Notes: generated by a model from the letters alone, not told the origin. Counted from the stretch's first letter, positions 9,081-17,264 are shown. The stretch: 54,666 nucleotides of DNA from VMSU01 sp031400755 (GCA_031400755.1 JANNQL010000007.1:1-54666), one strand, 5' to 3'. Numbers and translations: made by a program.

Positions 9081-9100
9081 GGCGAGGCCCCAACCAACTC

Positions 9101-9778
9101 CTACAGCTCAAGCGTTTCGCCCGGGGCCAGCGCCACCACCCGACAGGCGGTCAACTCTTCCACCCGGGCGGCCCAGGCCCTTGCATCCTGCCTGATGACC
9201 GGGAAGGTGTCGTAGTGGATAGGGACAACCTGGCCCGGCTGGATTAACTGCACGGCCCGCAAGGCGTCGACCGGACCCATGGTGAAATTATCGCCAATCG
9301 GCAGGAAGGCCAGATCGACCCCGCCTTCGCCTATCAACTTCATGTCCGAAAACAGACCAGTGTCCCCGGCGTGGTAGATGGTCTTACCGTCAATGGTCAG
9401 AAGCAGCCCGCAGGGATTGCCGCCACAACTGCCATCGGGCAGGGCAGAGCTGTGCAGGGCAAGGGTCAGTTGCAAACGGCCCCAGAGATAATCAAAACCG
9501 CCGCCGATGTTTTGACCATGGGTATTCGCCACCCCCTGCCGCGCCAGCCACTTACAGATTTCAACATTAGCCACTACAGTGGCCCCGCAGCGCTTGGCAA
9601 TGGCCAATGTGTCGCCGACATGATCGCCATGGCCGTGGGTGACAAGGATATACTCCGGGCTGACCTGATCGGTCCCCAGCGGCGCCTTGGGGTTGCCGCT
9701 CAAAAATGGATCAATCAGCAGCGTGGCCTTTTCGGTTTTTATCAAGAAGCACGAATGCCCATACCAGGTTATCTTCAT
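9101..9778 (-). CDS. UPF0173-type metal-dependent hydrolase (metallo-beta-lactamase fold)
   Basis: A 225-aa cytoplasmic protein of the metallo-beta-lactamase superfamily, close to UPF0173 (YtkL-like). It begins MKITWYGHSCF, typical of that family, and carries the metal-binding signature THGHGDHVGD (about 48-57), a second ligand region YHAGDTG (about 145) and a C-terminal IHYDTFP. Members are small metal-dependent hydrolases of uncertain substrate. A strong GGAGGAAGGG site lies 4 bases upstream of ATG 9778. It converges with the CorA gene, 20 bases apart. Confidence 0.85.
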   Translation of the reverse strand: MKITWYGHSCFLIKTEKATLLIDPFLSGNPKAPLGTDQVSPEYILVTHGHGDHVGDTLAIAKRCGATVVANVEICKWLARQGVANTHGQNIGGGFDYLWGRLQLTLALHSSALPDGSCGGNPCGLLLTIDGKTIYHAGDTGLFSDMKLIGEGGVDLAFLPIGDNFTMGPVDALRAVQLIQPGQVVPIHYDTFPVIRQDARAWAARVEELTACRVVALAPGETLEL

Positions 9779-9931
9779 TTACCCTTCCTCCCGTAAATGG
9801 ATTCAAAACGCGACTTTCCCCTGTCGTTTATCATACCGAAAATTTGTCCGCAGGCAATCAAAAGAAATCGCCAAGTCACAGGCAAGGACTGGAATTAATT
9901 TAGCAAGAAAATACAGAAGAATTTTTTTTGA

Positions 9932-9960
9932 TTGACAAGAATATTAGCTTTGGATTAAAT
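9932..9960 (+). promoter_or_regulatory. Predicted sigma70-type promoter of the propeller-cytochrome gene
   Basis: TTGACA (9932-9937) and TTAAAT (9955-9960) are separated by 17 bases. The -10 box lies inside the left arm of the large inverted repeat at 9953-10005, so a protein binding the palindrome would block or control this promoter. The leader to the start codon would be about 240 bases. Confidence 0.45.
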
Positions 9961-10005
9961 GCCCCACATACTACCACTCTGTGACAGTATATGGGGCATT
10001 TAATC
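9953..10005 (+). promoter_or_regulatory. Large near-perfect palindrome in the leader of the propeller-cytochrome gene
   Basis: Left arm 9953-9972 and right arm 9986-10005 pair at 19 of 20 positions around a 13-base loop. There is no T-run after it, so it is not a simple terminator. Its overlap with a predicted -10 box suggests an operator or an RNA hairpin at the transcript 5' end. No other copy was noticed in the window. Confidence 0.6.
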
Positions 10006-10102
10006 TGGCACACCGTTACATTTACGATGCCAAATTAGTTCCCGTTTGAAATGTACCAATATTTTTTCTGGAAACTGCTCAGGTGGCTAGACTAAAAGCT
10101 GA

Positions 10103-10130
10103 AGTGAGGTTCTCACTATCGTTTTTTTTT
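10103..10130 (+). terminator. Terminator-like hairpin inside the leader (possible attenuator)
   Basis: AGTGAG (10103-10108) pairs with CTCACT (10112-10117) over a 3-base loop, followed four bases later by nine T (10122-10130). It sits between the predicted promoter and the start codon at 10209, so it may act as an attenuator or end a short leader RNA. The stem is only 6 bp. Confidence 0.4.
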
Positions 10131-10208
10131 AATATATTTCTATAGATTGTCGCCTCATTTTAACGCCTTTTGCACTGATGAAGAATAAAAACAATACGGA
10201 GGGAACAC

Positions 10209-11249
10209 ATGAAGAAGAAATTTTTTGCTGCTTTTGCGACAATGGCCTTGGCCTTTACCGGCGCCCAGTCAGTCAGTGCTTTAGAACTGAGCGGTGTTGC
10301 TTATGTCCAGGGGCATGGTGGCCATATCGCCGTCGTTGATCTGGCCACCGGCGCGGTCGGCAGATACCAGCATGGCAAACCGTCTGACGCGGTAACCGTG
10401 AGCAAGGACGGCAAAACCCTGTACAACTTCTCCCTTGACGGCTTCTCCAAAGAGATTGATGTCGATACCGGCAAGCAGACCGAATGGGCCCAACTCGGCC
10501 AGAAGCATTGCGGCTCCAACTACGCCCCGGACGGCACCATCTGGGTCTCGGACATGAAGGACGGTAAGGTCTACATCTATGACCCTGCTACCAAGAAACT
10601 GGTGGACAGCTTCGAGGTCGGCAAATCAACCTGCGGCATCAATTTCTCAAAAGACGGCAAATTCTGCTATGTATCAGACATGCCGGGCGGCTACATTGCC
10701 GTAGTTGATGTAGCCACCAAGAAGGTGGTCAGCAAGATCAACGGCGTCGGCAACTTTATCCACCGCGCCGAGGTCACCAGAGACGGCAAAGAGTTGTGGC
10801 AGTCTGAAGGCTCCGAACTTGCCGAAGGCCAGCCGGTCGGTGTTGGTTATGCCAAGGCCGGCGCCAGCCCAGGCGGCATCTCCATCGTTGACCTGTCAAG
10901 CGGCAAAGTCAAAGACTTTATTATCACCGGCGGCAATCCCCATGACGTAGCCTTTACCCCGAACGGCAAATACGCCATCGCCGCTGTTCGTCAGATGCCT
11001 GAACGTGACGACTCAGCCCTAGTCGTGATCAACACCGAAACCAAACGGGTTGTCAAGATGTACTCAGCCTGCAAGTCCTGTCACGCTGTTCAAGATGTTG
11101 AAATTCCGACAGATAAGGACGGCGGTCGTCCTTTTCTGTGCGGCGTTGACGTTGACTGGAACCGCAAAGAAGCCCCCAAGGGCGCTGAGATGGAAACCAA
11201 GGCCAAGGGCCTCCCAAAGGTCAGTGCAGGCTGCGCTGACCTGAAATAA
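10209..11249 (+). CDS. Periplasmic beta-propeller protein with one CXXCH haem motif
   Basis: A 346-aa exported protein. Residues 1-24 are a signal peptide ending ...SVSA. The body is a YVTN/YncE-type beta-propeller with repeats such as GGHIAVVDLATG, GYIAVVDVATKKV and GISIVDLSSGKV. Near the C-terminus CKSCH (288-292) is a single c-type haem attachment motif, so this is probably a monohaem cytochrome with a propeller scaffold. Further cysteines lie in KHCGSN and STCGIN. A lipoprotein paralogue with the haem motif in the same place is encoded at 15142-16092, with an ABC transporter between them. GGAGGGAAC stands just before ATG 10209. A terminator follows at 11283-11309. Function is unknown; a redox or metal-binding role is inferred. 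Confidence 0.75.
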   Translation: MKKKFFAAFATMALAFTGAQSVSALELSGVAYVQGHGGHIAVVDLATGAVGRYQHGKPSDAVTVSKDGKTLYNFSLDGFSKEIDVDTGKQTEWAQLGQKHCGSNYAPDGTIWVSDMKDGKVYIYDPATKKLVDSFEVGKSTCGINFSKDGKFCYVSDMPGGYIAVVDVATKKVVSKINGVGNFIHRAEVTRDGKELWQSEGSELAEGQPVGVGYAKAGASPGGISIVDLSSGKVKDFIITGGNPHDVAFTPNGKYAIAAVRQMPERDDSALVVINTETKRVVKMYSACKSCHAVQDVEIPTDKDGGRPFLCGVDVDWNRKEAPKGAEMETKAKGLPKVSAGCADLK

Positions 11250-11282
11250 ACTTGCCAGTTCTTTCTTAACTGACTACAATGA

Positions 11283-11309
11283 GGGGGGGGGATTATCCCC
11301 CCTTTTTTT
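11283..11309 (+). terminator. Rho-independent terminator after the propeller-cytochrome gene
   Basis: A run of nine G (11283-11291), a 5-base loop and six C (11297-11302) form a strong stem followed by seven T. It separates the cytochrome gene from the downstream ABC genes, allowing higher expression of the former with partial readthrough. Confidence 0.8.
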
Positions 11310-11323
11310 ATGCGAGGAACTCT

Positions 11324-12529
11324 ATGGAGTGGAAGCTTGTCGCCCTGGCCCAAAAAAATCTGCGCCGCAAGATATTCCGCAGCCTGGCAATTATCGCCGC
11401 CGTCATGGTGGTGGCGGCCACCCTGTTTTCCGTCACCACCATCATGGAATCGGTGGAGCAAAGCCTAGAACGGGGCACCGCCAGGCTAGGCGCTGACCTG
11501 ATGGTGGTGCCCGCCAAGGCGGAAACCGCCGCCCGCACCGCCCTCTTGACCGGCAAGCCATCGGCCTTTTATATGGACAAGTCCTTGGTTGCGCGACTCA
11601 AGAACATCCGTGGGGTACGCGCCGTCACCAGTCAGATTTTTTTAAAGACCGCCCCCTATGCCTGTTGCGACGTCAGCGACCTCTTCCTGATCGGCTTTGA
11701 CCCGGACAACGACTTCACTATAAAGCCATGGCTGACCAATGCCCTGGACAGGCCGCTGGCCGCCGATGAAGTCATTATGGGCCGGGGCATCACCGCTTAT
11801 ACGGTTGGCTTCACCCTTAATTTCTATAATCAACCCTTCAAGGTTGTCGGCATGCTGGAAGAGACCGGCATGGAGTTTATCGATAATTCAATCTTCATCT
11901 CCTATGCCGGCATTGATCGAATCCTTGCCCATTCCGGCCAAGACGGGGCCACGCCGGCCGCCATCCCCCCTGACCAGGTCTCAACTGTCCTGGTCCAGGT
12001 GGCGCCGGAATATACCCCGGACCGGGTCGCGGTCTTCATCCAGGCCGAAGTGGACGGGGTCAAGGCCATTGTCACCGATCGGATCATCGCCTCAGTCCGC
12101 AAGCAGCTCTTTGTCCTCTTGAAAAGCGTCTTGTCAGTCAGCGCTATCCTGTGGACCATGGCCCTGCTCCTGGTCGGGGTGGTTTTTTCGATGATCGTCA
12201 ACGAGCGCCGACGGGAGCTTGGCATTTTCAGGGCCATGGGCGCCAAAAAGACCCACATCTTCCAGCTCATCATGCTGGAAGCGGCCATCCTGTCCTCGCT
12301 GGGCGGCATAGTTGGCATTGGCTTGGGCGGCGGGGTTCTCTTTCTGTTCAAGGACGCCATTTACCAAAGCCTCAACATCCCCCACCTCTGGCCCAACACG
12401 ACGCGTTTTGTCGGTCTGATCTCCTTCTGCATGCTGCTGTCGCTCCTGACCGGGATTATCGCCGCCCTTGGCCCCGCCATCCGCGCCTTCATGCTCGAAC
12501 CCTACGAGGCCATCAGGGGGGGGGAATGA
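11324..12529 (+). CDS. FtsX/MacB-type ABC transporter permease
   Basis: A 401-aa inner-membrane permease with the four-segment FtsX layout: one N-terminal membrane helix (about 20-45), a large periplasmic domain, then three C-terminal helices containing the ERRRELGIFRAMGAKK coupling motif. The periplasmic domain has a paired cysteine (YACCDV) followed by LIGFDPDNDFTIKPW; the second permease of the cluster has VCCSLEK and MVGYDPKTDFTIAPW in the same place. ATG 11324 is preferred over one at 11279 because the terminator lies between them and GAGGAA precedes 11324. The nearest known context is the paired FtsX permeases of P19/Fet iron systems, which have the same neighbours (ATPase, thioredoxin). 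Substrate is unknown. Confidence 0.82.
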   Translation: MEWKLVALAQKNLRRKIFRSLAIIAAVMVVAATLFSVTTIMESVEQSLERGTARLGADLMVVPAKAETAARTALLTGKPSAFYMDKSLVARLKNIRGVRAVTSQIFLKTAPYACCDVSDLFLIGFDPDNDFTIKPWLTNALDRPLAADEVIMGRGITAYTVGFTLNFYNQPFKVVGMLEETGMEFIDNSIFISYAGIDRILAHSGQDGATPAAIPPDQVSTVLVQVAPEYTPDRVAVFIQAEVDGVKAIVTDRIIASVRKQLFVLLKSVLSVSAILWTMALLLVGVVFSMIVNERRRELGIFRAMGAKKTHIFQLIMLEAAILSSLGGIVGIGLGGGVLFLFKDAIYQSLNIPHLWPNTTRFVGLISFCMLLSLLTGIIAALGPAIRAFMLEPYEAIRGGE

Positions 12530-12560
12530 AGTCGGTCAATTTAAAAGAGGAGTCTTTCCC

Positions 12561-13229
12561 GTGATCGAAGTTGAACACCTCAACAAGGCCTACCCCTTGG
12601 ACGGCCGCCAATTCAAGGCGGTTGACGATGTCAGCTTGACCATCAAACCAGGCGAGTTCCTGTCCATACTGGGCCACTCCGGTAGCGGCAAGACCACCCT
12701 GCTGAACCTGATCGGCGGTCTCACCAAACCCAATACCGGCACAGTGCGGATCGATGGCCAGGACATCTGGTTGCTCAACGACGCGCAGCTCTCGGAACTG
12801 CGCAACGAGAAGATGAACTTCATCTTTCAATTCTCCAGCCTGATCCCGACCTTGAATGTCGTTGACAATGTCCTCTTGCCCGCCACCTTTGGCAAGGCAA
12901 AGAAGGCCGATCTTTATGCCTCGGCGGTGGAACTGCTGGAGATGATGGGCCTGACCAACAAGCTGCAGGCCTTCCCCTCGCAGCTCTCCGGTGGCCAACA
13001 ACGGCGGGTGGCTATTTGCCGGGCCTTTATCAACGACCCTGCCGTCATCCTGGCCGACGAGCCCACCGGCGATCTGGATGAAGAGACCGAGCAGGAAGTG
13101 ATCGCCATGTTCCGGTCCTTCAACGAAAAGAAGAATACAACCTTTCTGATCGTCACCCACAGCTCAGACCTGGCCTCCAAGACCGATCGCCGCTTTCGCA
13201 TGACCTCAGGACGCCTGGAAGCGTTATAA
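12561..13229 (+). CDS. ABC transporter ATP-binding protein (MacB/LolD type)
   Basis: A 222-aa ATPase that should power the two FtsX permeases around it. Visible motifs: Walker A GHSGSGKTT (about 37-45), Q-loop FQFSSLIPTLNVVDN, signature LSGGQQRRVAICRA, Walker B VILADEPTGDLD, and the H-loop VTHSSD. The likely start is GTG 12561, with AGAGGAG 8 bases upstream; an in-frame ATG at 12468 would overlap the previous gene and adds residues foreign to the family. Transporters of this class usually do not move solutes through the membrane but use ATP to drive periplasmic work, such as extrusion of lipoproteins or metal handling. Confidence 0.88.
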   Translation: MIEVEHLNKAYPLDGRQFKAVDDVSLTIKPGEFLSILGHSGSGKTTLLNLIGGLTKPNTGTVRIDGQDIWLLNDAQLSELRNEKMNFIFQFSSLIPTLNVVDNVLLPATFGKAKKADLYASAVELLEMMGLTNKLQAFPSQLSGGQQRRVAICRAFINDPAVILADEPTGDLDEETEQEVIAMFRSFNEKKNTTFLIVTHSSDLASKTDRRFRMTSGRLEAL

Positions 13230-13262
13230 AAGGGCCGCACCTTAACCTTCAGGGCCTACATC

Positions 13263-14966
13263 ATGCTTATCATCCTCCACCTGGTTTTCGGCATTCTGTT
13301 TCTGATGGTGCCGCATTTCCTCCTGCCCTTGCAACTGATTGAGGGCGGCCGCAGCGGTTGGATTACGACTGACTGCTCCTATTATTATCACCCCTCCTGG
13401 GTGATCGGGCTTATCATCATCCTCGGCGCCCTGGTCGCGATCAAATCCCGGCGTGGTTTCTGGCTGATCGGCCTCGGCGGCGTCATGGGCGTACTGCAAG
13501 CCATCTTCCTGAAACCACTCAGCTATTACCTCCGTTCTCAGGAAAACATAGTCATCCTCGGCCAGACCATTTCTTTACGGGCCCACGCCGGGATCAGGCC
13601 CGCCCTGCTGGTCCTTTCCCTCCTGCTGCTTACTGGACTGCTACTGCAAGCCTTCCTGAGCCGCCGCCAGCGCCGGGGCCAGCCAACGCTCTACAGCCTG
13701 CCCTTTGCCAATCTTCGGCGCAAACGATTCCGCTCCGTGGCCCTGGTCACTTCGCTCGCCGTGGTCATCGGCGCCTTTTTTACCGATGTCCTGCTGACCC
13801 GCTCCATCGGCAACACCTTGGAGGTTGGGGTTGGCCGACTAGGCGCCGACGTGGTGGTGGTGCCAAAGGGCCATGAGAAGGAGGGCCAAGCCGTGTTGCT
13901 TGAGGGCACGCCGACCGCGTTTTTCATGAAGGAATCGGTCGTTGACGACCTCAAAAAACTTACCGAGATCGAACAGCTTTCGCCCCAACTCTTTTTCCGG
14001 CCCTTTTCCTACCTGGTCTGCTGCTCCCTTGAAAAGGTCCTGATGGTGGGCTATGACCCGAAGACTGACTTCACCATCGCCCCTTGGGTCCAATATTTCC
14101 TGAAAACTGGGCAGGGAAATGAGGAATTGGTGGTTGGGGCTCGGGTGAAATTCTATCCCGGACACCAGGTGTCGCTGCTCGGCAAACTACTGAAGGTCGT
14201 GGCCAGCCTTGACGTGACCGGCTTTGGTTATTTTGACAGGACCGCCTTCATGCCCATGGAGGGGGCACGCGCCCTTATCCGCTTCGTCAAGGAACGCGAA
14301 AAGGCCGAACAACTGAAGGTGCGCGAGGGGCTTAACGACTTATCGATGACCCACCTCTATGACGACAAGGAGACCCAGGAGGCCGAACTGCGCGCCATCG
14401 ACCCGGAGGGCATTTCCGCCGTCTTCATCAAGGTGAAAAACGAGGTCGATGTCAAGGCCTTTGCCGAATCGATTCCGGCCCGCTTCCCAGAGCTGTCGGT
14501 GATCAACGTCCGCGCCGCCACCCTGTCCATCAAGCGGCAGCTGACCGCCATGCTGGACGCCTTCTTCCTGCCGATTGTCATCCTGATCGTCATGGGCACG
14601 GTGATCCTGGCCGCCATCTTCGGGATGAGCGCCAACGAACGGCGTCGTGAAATCGGTCTGCTGCGGGCCCTTGGCGCCACCAAGCACAAGGTCTTTCAAC
14701 TCTTCCTGGCCGAATCATGTCTGGTGGCCGCCTTGGGCTGCGTCTTTGGCATCTTGGGCGGCAGCGCCCTGCTGATCCTGTTCAAGAACAAGATCATGGT
14801 CTCGCTTGACCTCCTCTACATCTGGCCGGGACCGTGGACTATTTTTCAGGTCGGGCTCCTGACCCTGGGCGTAGCCGCCCTAGTCGGCATTGCGGCCGGG
14901 CTCTACCCAGCCCTCAAGGCAGCCCGGCTGGAGCCTTACGAGGCCTTCCGCACCAATCAAATCTGA
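13263..14966 (+). CDS. FtsX-type permease with an N-terminal 4-TM (DUF4418-like) extension
   Basis: A 567-aa inner-membrane protein. The first about 145 residues hold four hydrophobic helices with a cysteine in TTDCSYYYHPSW, resembling DUF4418 proteins that elsewhere occur as separate genes near FtsX permeases. The rest is a MacB-like periplasmic domain and FtsX domain (NERRREIGLLRALGATK). The periplasmic domain carries VCCSLEK then MVGYDPKTDFTIAPW, matching the partner permease. It follows the ATPase by 33 bases. Its stop codon (14964-14966) overlaps the first bases of an element-A repeat, so the element inserted right at the gene end. The DUF4418 assignment is by resemblance only. Confidence 0.78.
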   Translation: MLIILHLVFGILFLMVPHFLLPLQLIEGGRSGWITTDCSYYYHPSWVIGLIIILGALVAIKSRRGFWLIGLGGVMGVLQAIFLKPLSYYLRSQENIVILGQTISLRAHAGIRPALLVLSLLLLTGLLLQAFLSRRQRRGQPTLYSLPFANLRRKRFRSVALVTSLAVVIGAFFTDVLLTRSIGNTLEVGVGRLGADVVVVPKGHEKEGQAVLLEGTPTAFFMKESVVDDLKKLTEIEQLSPQLFFRPFSYLVCCSLEKVLMVGYDPKTDFTIAPWVQYFLKTGQGNEELVVGARVKFYPGHQVSLLGKLLKVVASLDVTGFGYFDRTAFMPMEGARALIRFVKEREKAEQLKVREGLNDLSMTHLYDDKETQEAELRAIDPEGISAVFIKVKNEVDVKAFAESIPARFPELSVINVRAATLSIKRQLTAMLDAFFLPIVILIVMGTVILAAIFGMSANERRREIGLLRALGATKHKVFQLFLAESCLVAALGCVFGILGGSALLILFKNKIMVSLDLLYIWPGPWTIFQVGLLTLGVAALVGIAAGLYPALKAARLEPYEAFRTNQI

Positions 14967-15110
14967 TGGCGTCGCGAAAAGGCCGATCTGCTGCGTTGCG
15001 GGGTATTTTTGTTCGCTCGGCATACTTATGTATGGCCTCGCTCACAAAAAAACACCCCGCTCCTTGCATATAGGCCCTTTCGCTTAGCCATCCTGTGACT
15101 TTTTCACGAC
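14965..15110 (+). repeat. Inverted-repeat element A, copy 1 (about 146 bp)
   Basis: This copy aligns along its whole length with the reverse complement of 26840-26993: shared blocks include GATGGCGTCGC at one end, TTTTTGTTCG and TATGGCCTC in the middle, and GCTTAGCCATC near the other end. It encodes nothing and has imperfect inverted termini, so it looks like a miniature, non-autonomous repeat. It lies between the permease and the lipoprotein gene. Confidence 0.75.
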
Positions 15111-15141
15111 TTTATTCAATTAATTGCTGCTGAGGTTTGTC

Positions 15142-16092
15142 ATGCTATTCCGAACACTTCTTTGCATCACTATTACCGCCGTCCTGTCCGCTTGCGATCA
15201 AAGCCCGGAGCAGGTCTATGTCCAACCCGTCCTGAGCGGCAAGGCCTATGTCCTGGCAACTGCCGACCACATCGCCATTGTCGATCTGGCCACCACCGAC
15301 TTGTCGCGGATCAAGATGGACAAAAAGGGCCTGGACCTGGCCATCGTCAGCAAACAGCTCTACGTTCTGGCCGAAGACGGCACCTTGGCGACCCTGAAAG
15401 ATGAAAAAAACCTGGCCCCCTGGCAGGAGGGATTGCCCGGCGCCGTGGCCATGGCCGCCGCCCCGGACGGCAGCTTGTGGCTGCTCGGCAAGAACGAACT
15501 GAAGAAATTTGTGCCGGGTCAAGGCCCAGGCAAGGGGCTGCCGGTCGATGGGGAATATTCATCCCTGTTCTTTGACGAAGGCACCGACACGGTCTGGCTC
15601 GTCAGCCGTCAGAGCTCAAGCGCCACCCCCTTCAACCTGGCGACTGCCAAGATCGGTGACCCCATCGCCAAGGTCGGCAACTCCGTCCATCGTGGCCTGG
15701 CCTTTACGGGCGCGAGCGAGCTCTGGCTGGCCGAAGGCAATGAGTATATGGATGGCGATCCCTACGGAGTTGGCTATGCCAACAATACGGCCATGCCGGG
15801 GGGCATCAATGTTATTGACTTAAAGACCGGCAAACAGAACGATTTCATCATCGTCGGCGGCAATGTCATTGACTTGGCCGTCAACACGGCGCAAGACAAG
15901 GTCTACGCCGCCGTCAGCCAGCTTCCGGAATATGTCGAGGCGTCCTTGTCGCTCATTGACCCCAAGACCAGACGGGTCGCCGCCGAAATGCGGCTCTGCG
16001 AATCCTGCCACAAGAACACCAACGTCACCCTTAAAAACGGGCAGGGCCAGGTTCGGGCGCTGGCCATTTCCTGGCCGGAGGAGCCAAAATGA
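15142..16092 (+). CDS. Lipoprotein beta-propeller protein with one CXXCH haem motif
   Basis: A 316-aa paralogue of the protein at 10209-11249. The signal peptide ends in the lipobox LSAC, so the mature protein should be lipid-anchored in the periplasm. Propeller repeats include DHIAIVDLATTDL and GGINVIDLKTGKQ; the block VHRGLAFTG...WLAEGNEY...PYGVGYAN parallels IHRAEVTRDG...WQSEGSEL...PVGVGYAK in the paralogue. CESCH (286-290) sits at the same place as the haem motif there. ATG 15142 has a TGAGG site 6 bases upstream. It overlaps the TlpA-like gene by 4 bases (ATGA), so the two are translationally coupled. It probably works with the ABC transporter just upstream. Confidence 0.78.
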   Translation: MLFRTLLCITITAVLSACDQSPEQVYVQPVLSGKAYVLATADHIAIVDLATTDLSRIKMDKKGLDLAIVSKQLYVLAEDGTLATLKDEKNLAPWQEGLPGAVAMAAAPDGSLWLLGKNELKKFVPGQGPGKGLPVDGEYSSLFFDEGTDTVWLVSRQSSSATPFNLATAKIGDPIAKVGNSVHRGLAFTGASELWLAEGNEYMDGDPYGVGYANNTAMPGGINVIDLKTGKQNDFIIVGGNVIDLAVNTAQDKVYAAVSQLPEYVEASLSLIDPKTRRVAAEMRLCESCHKNTNVTLKNGQGQVRALAISWPEEPK

Positions 16093-16616
16093 GAATCACC
16101 CGCTACTTATCCCTTTGGCTGCTGACAATTGCCATGACGATGGGCGCCACAAGGGTCACTCTGGCGCAGACCGCGCCCTGGGACATTGAAAAACTCCCCT
16201 CAACCAAGGCCCCCGGCTTTTCCCTGCCTGACCTGAGTGGCAAGACCATCACGGACGCCACCTTTCACGACAAGGTGCTGCTTATCAATTTTTGGGCCAC
16301 TTGGTGCGCCCCCTGCCGGGATGAGATGCCGGCGCTTGATCGCCTCCAAAAAAAGTTTGAGGGTAAAGGCCTGGCTGTCATCGGCATCAATATCGACAGC
16401 GAGCAGAGCCTGGTCAAGGAATTCATCAAAGGCGCCAAGACCCGGTTCCCTATCCTCCACGACCCTTCGATGAAGTGCCATGACGCATACAAGGTCTTTG
16501 CCTACCCGACCACCTTTTTAGTTGACAGAAAGGGTGTCATTCAGAAATACTGGATTGGCCCCCAGGAGTGGGAGAGCGAGGAGTTTAAACAAATCTTGCA
16601 GAGCTATCTGCCATAA
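16089..16616 (+). CDS. TlpA/ResA-like thioredoxin-fold thiol oxidoreductase
   Basis: A 175-aa exported thioredoxin. Residues 1-26 form a signal peptide (ends ...VTLAQ). The AhpC/TSA-redoxin fold follows with the active site FWATWCAPCRDEMP (Cys about 73 and 76) and the cis-proline segment YPTTFLVDRKG. Proteins of this group reduce disulfides in the periplasm, for example in apocytochrome c before haem attachment. Its coupled position behind a CXXCH propeller lipoprotein fits that role. P19/Fet-type iron loci also carry thioredoxins beside paired FtsX permeases. The exact partner is inference. Confidence 0.87.
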   Translation: MRITRYLSLWLLTIAMTMGATRVTLAQTAPWDIEKLPSTKAPGFSLPDLSGKTITDATFHDKVLLINFWATWCAPCRDEMPALDRLQKKFEGKGLAVIGINIDSEQSLVKEFIKGAKTRFPILHDPSMKCHDAYKVFAYPTTFLVDRKGVIQKYWIGPQEWESEEFKQILQSYLP

Positions 16617-16633
16617 ACGCAACAGGATAGGGC

Positions 16634-17176
16634 ATGAGTAAAAAATCGAAATGTTTAAAGCTTATACTGATGGTTACTTGCGTCTTCGGCACCGGATTTC
16701 TGTTGTCTCGCCAGCGTGAAGTCGTTGGCATCGACCAAATCGGCGTGGTGGTTTCACCAGGTGCCCGGATCTCGGTTTACCAGGTCGGCGACCGGCCTCT
16801 GGTCCTGCCTATAATTCAACGCTACGTGCGCCTCACCGCCAAGCCAGTCCGCTATGAACTGACCGATGGCAAGGGCATTACCATCCCCCGCCCAAATCAA
16901 CAGCCCATCAAGATTGGCTGCCAGGTCCGTTATCAGGTCAACGATGCCGCGAGATTGGTGGCGACCCAAGGAACAGAGGCGCCGCAAACCGCCATCGAAG
17001 CCCTCATCCTCCAACAGCTGACCGCCCAATTAAGCGCCGCCCTGCAACAAGAGGGCGCCTCCCTGGATGATGTCCAAACTCGGGTCATGCTGGTCGGCGA
17101 TATCCACCAGAACCTGAAGCTGGCCCTGACCCCTTTAGGGATTGAATTTCTTTCCTTTGATCTCTTTTCCTGGTAA
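16634..17176 (+). CDS. Membrane-anchored SPFH/band-7-like protein
   Basis: A 180-aa protein with one N-terminal membrane helix (about 8-25) and a short SPFH-like domain: VVGIDQIGVVVSPG, LPIIQRYVRLTAKPVRYELTDG, and QPIKIGCQVRYQVNDAARL have the order seen in prohibitin/HflK-type proteins, where scaffolds assemble at the membrane. It is much shorter than usual SPFH proteins (250-400 aa), ending soon after the domain. It follows the thioredoxin gene by 17 bases and closes the cluster before a strong terminator. A scaffold role for the cluster's membrane proteins is possible but unproven. Confidence 0.65.
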   Translation: MSKKSKCLKLILMVTCVFGTGFLLSRQREVVGIDQIGVVVSPGARISVYQVGDRPLVLPIIQRYVRLTAKPVRYELTDGKGITIPRPNQQPIKIGCQVRYQVNDAARLVATQGTEAPQTAIEALILQQLTAQLSAALQQEGASLDDVQTRVMLVGDIHQNLKLALTPLGIEFLSFDLFSW

Positions 17177-17204
17177 GGACACCTCCACCAGAGACAAAAA
17201 AAAA

Positions 17205-17243
17205 GCCCGCGACTGACGGCATCGTCAGTCGCGGGCTTTTTTT
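17205..17243. terminator. Bidirectional rho-independent terminator
   Basis: GCCCGCGACTGACG (17205-17218) pairs perfectly with 17223-17236 across a 4-base loop. Nine A precede it and seven T follow it, so it can stop both the cluster ending at 17176 on the plus strand and the rubredoxin operon on the minus strand. Confidence 0.92.
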
Positions 17244-17264
17244 GTCGAGGCGAGTAAAACCGGC

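Noticed and set aside
10006..10021. TGGCACACCGTTACA as a sigma54 promoter
   Set aside because: The first half fits TGGCAC but the GC of the -12 box is missing at the required spacing.
10209..11249. Haem d1 (NirF/NirN) or nitrite reductase assignment for the propeller proteins
   Set aside because: They share only the general propeller fold; the single C-terminal CXXCH and the lack of other nir genes do not support it.
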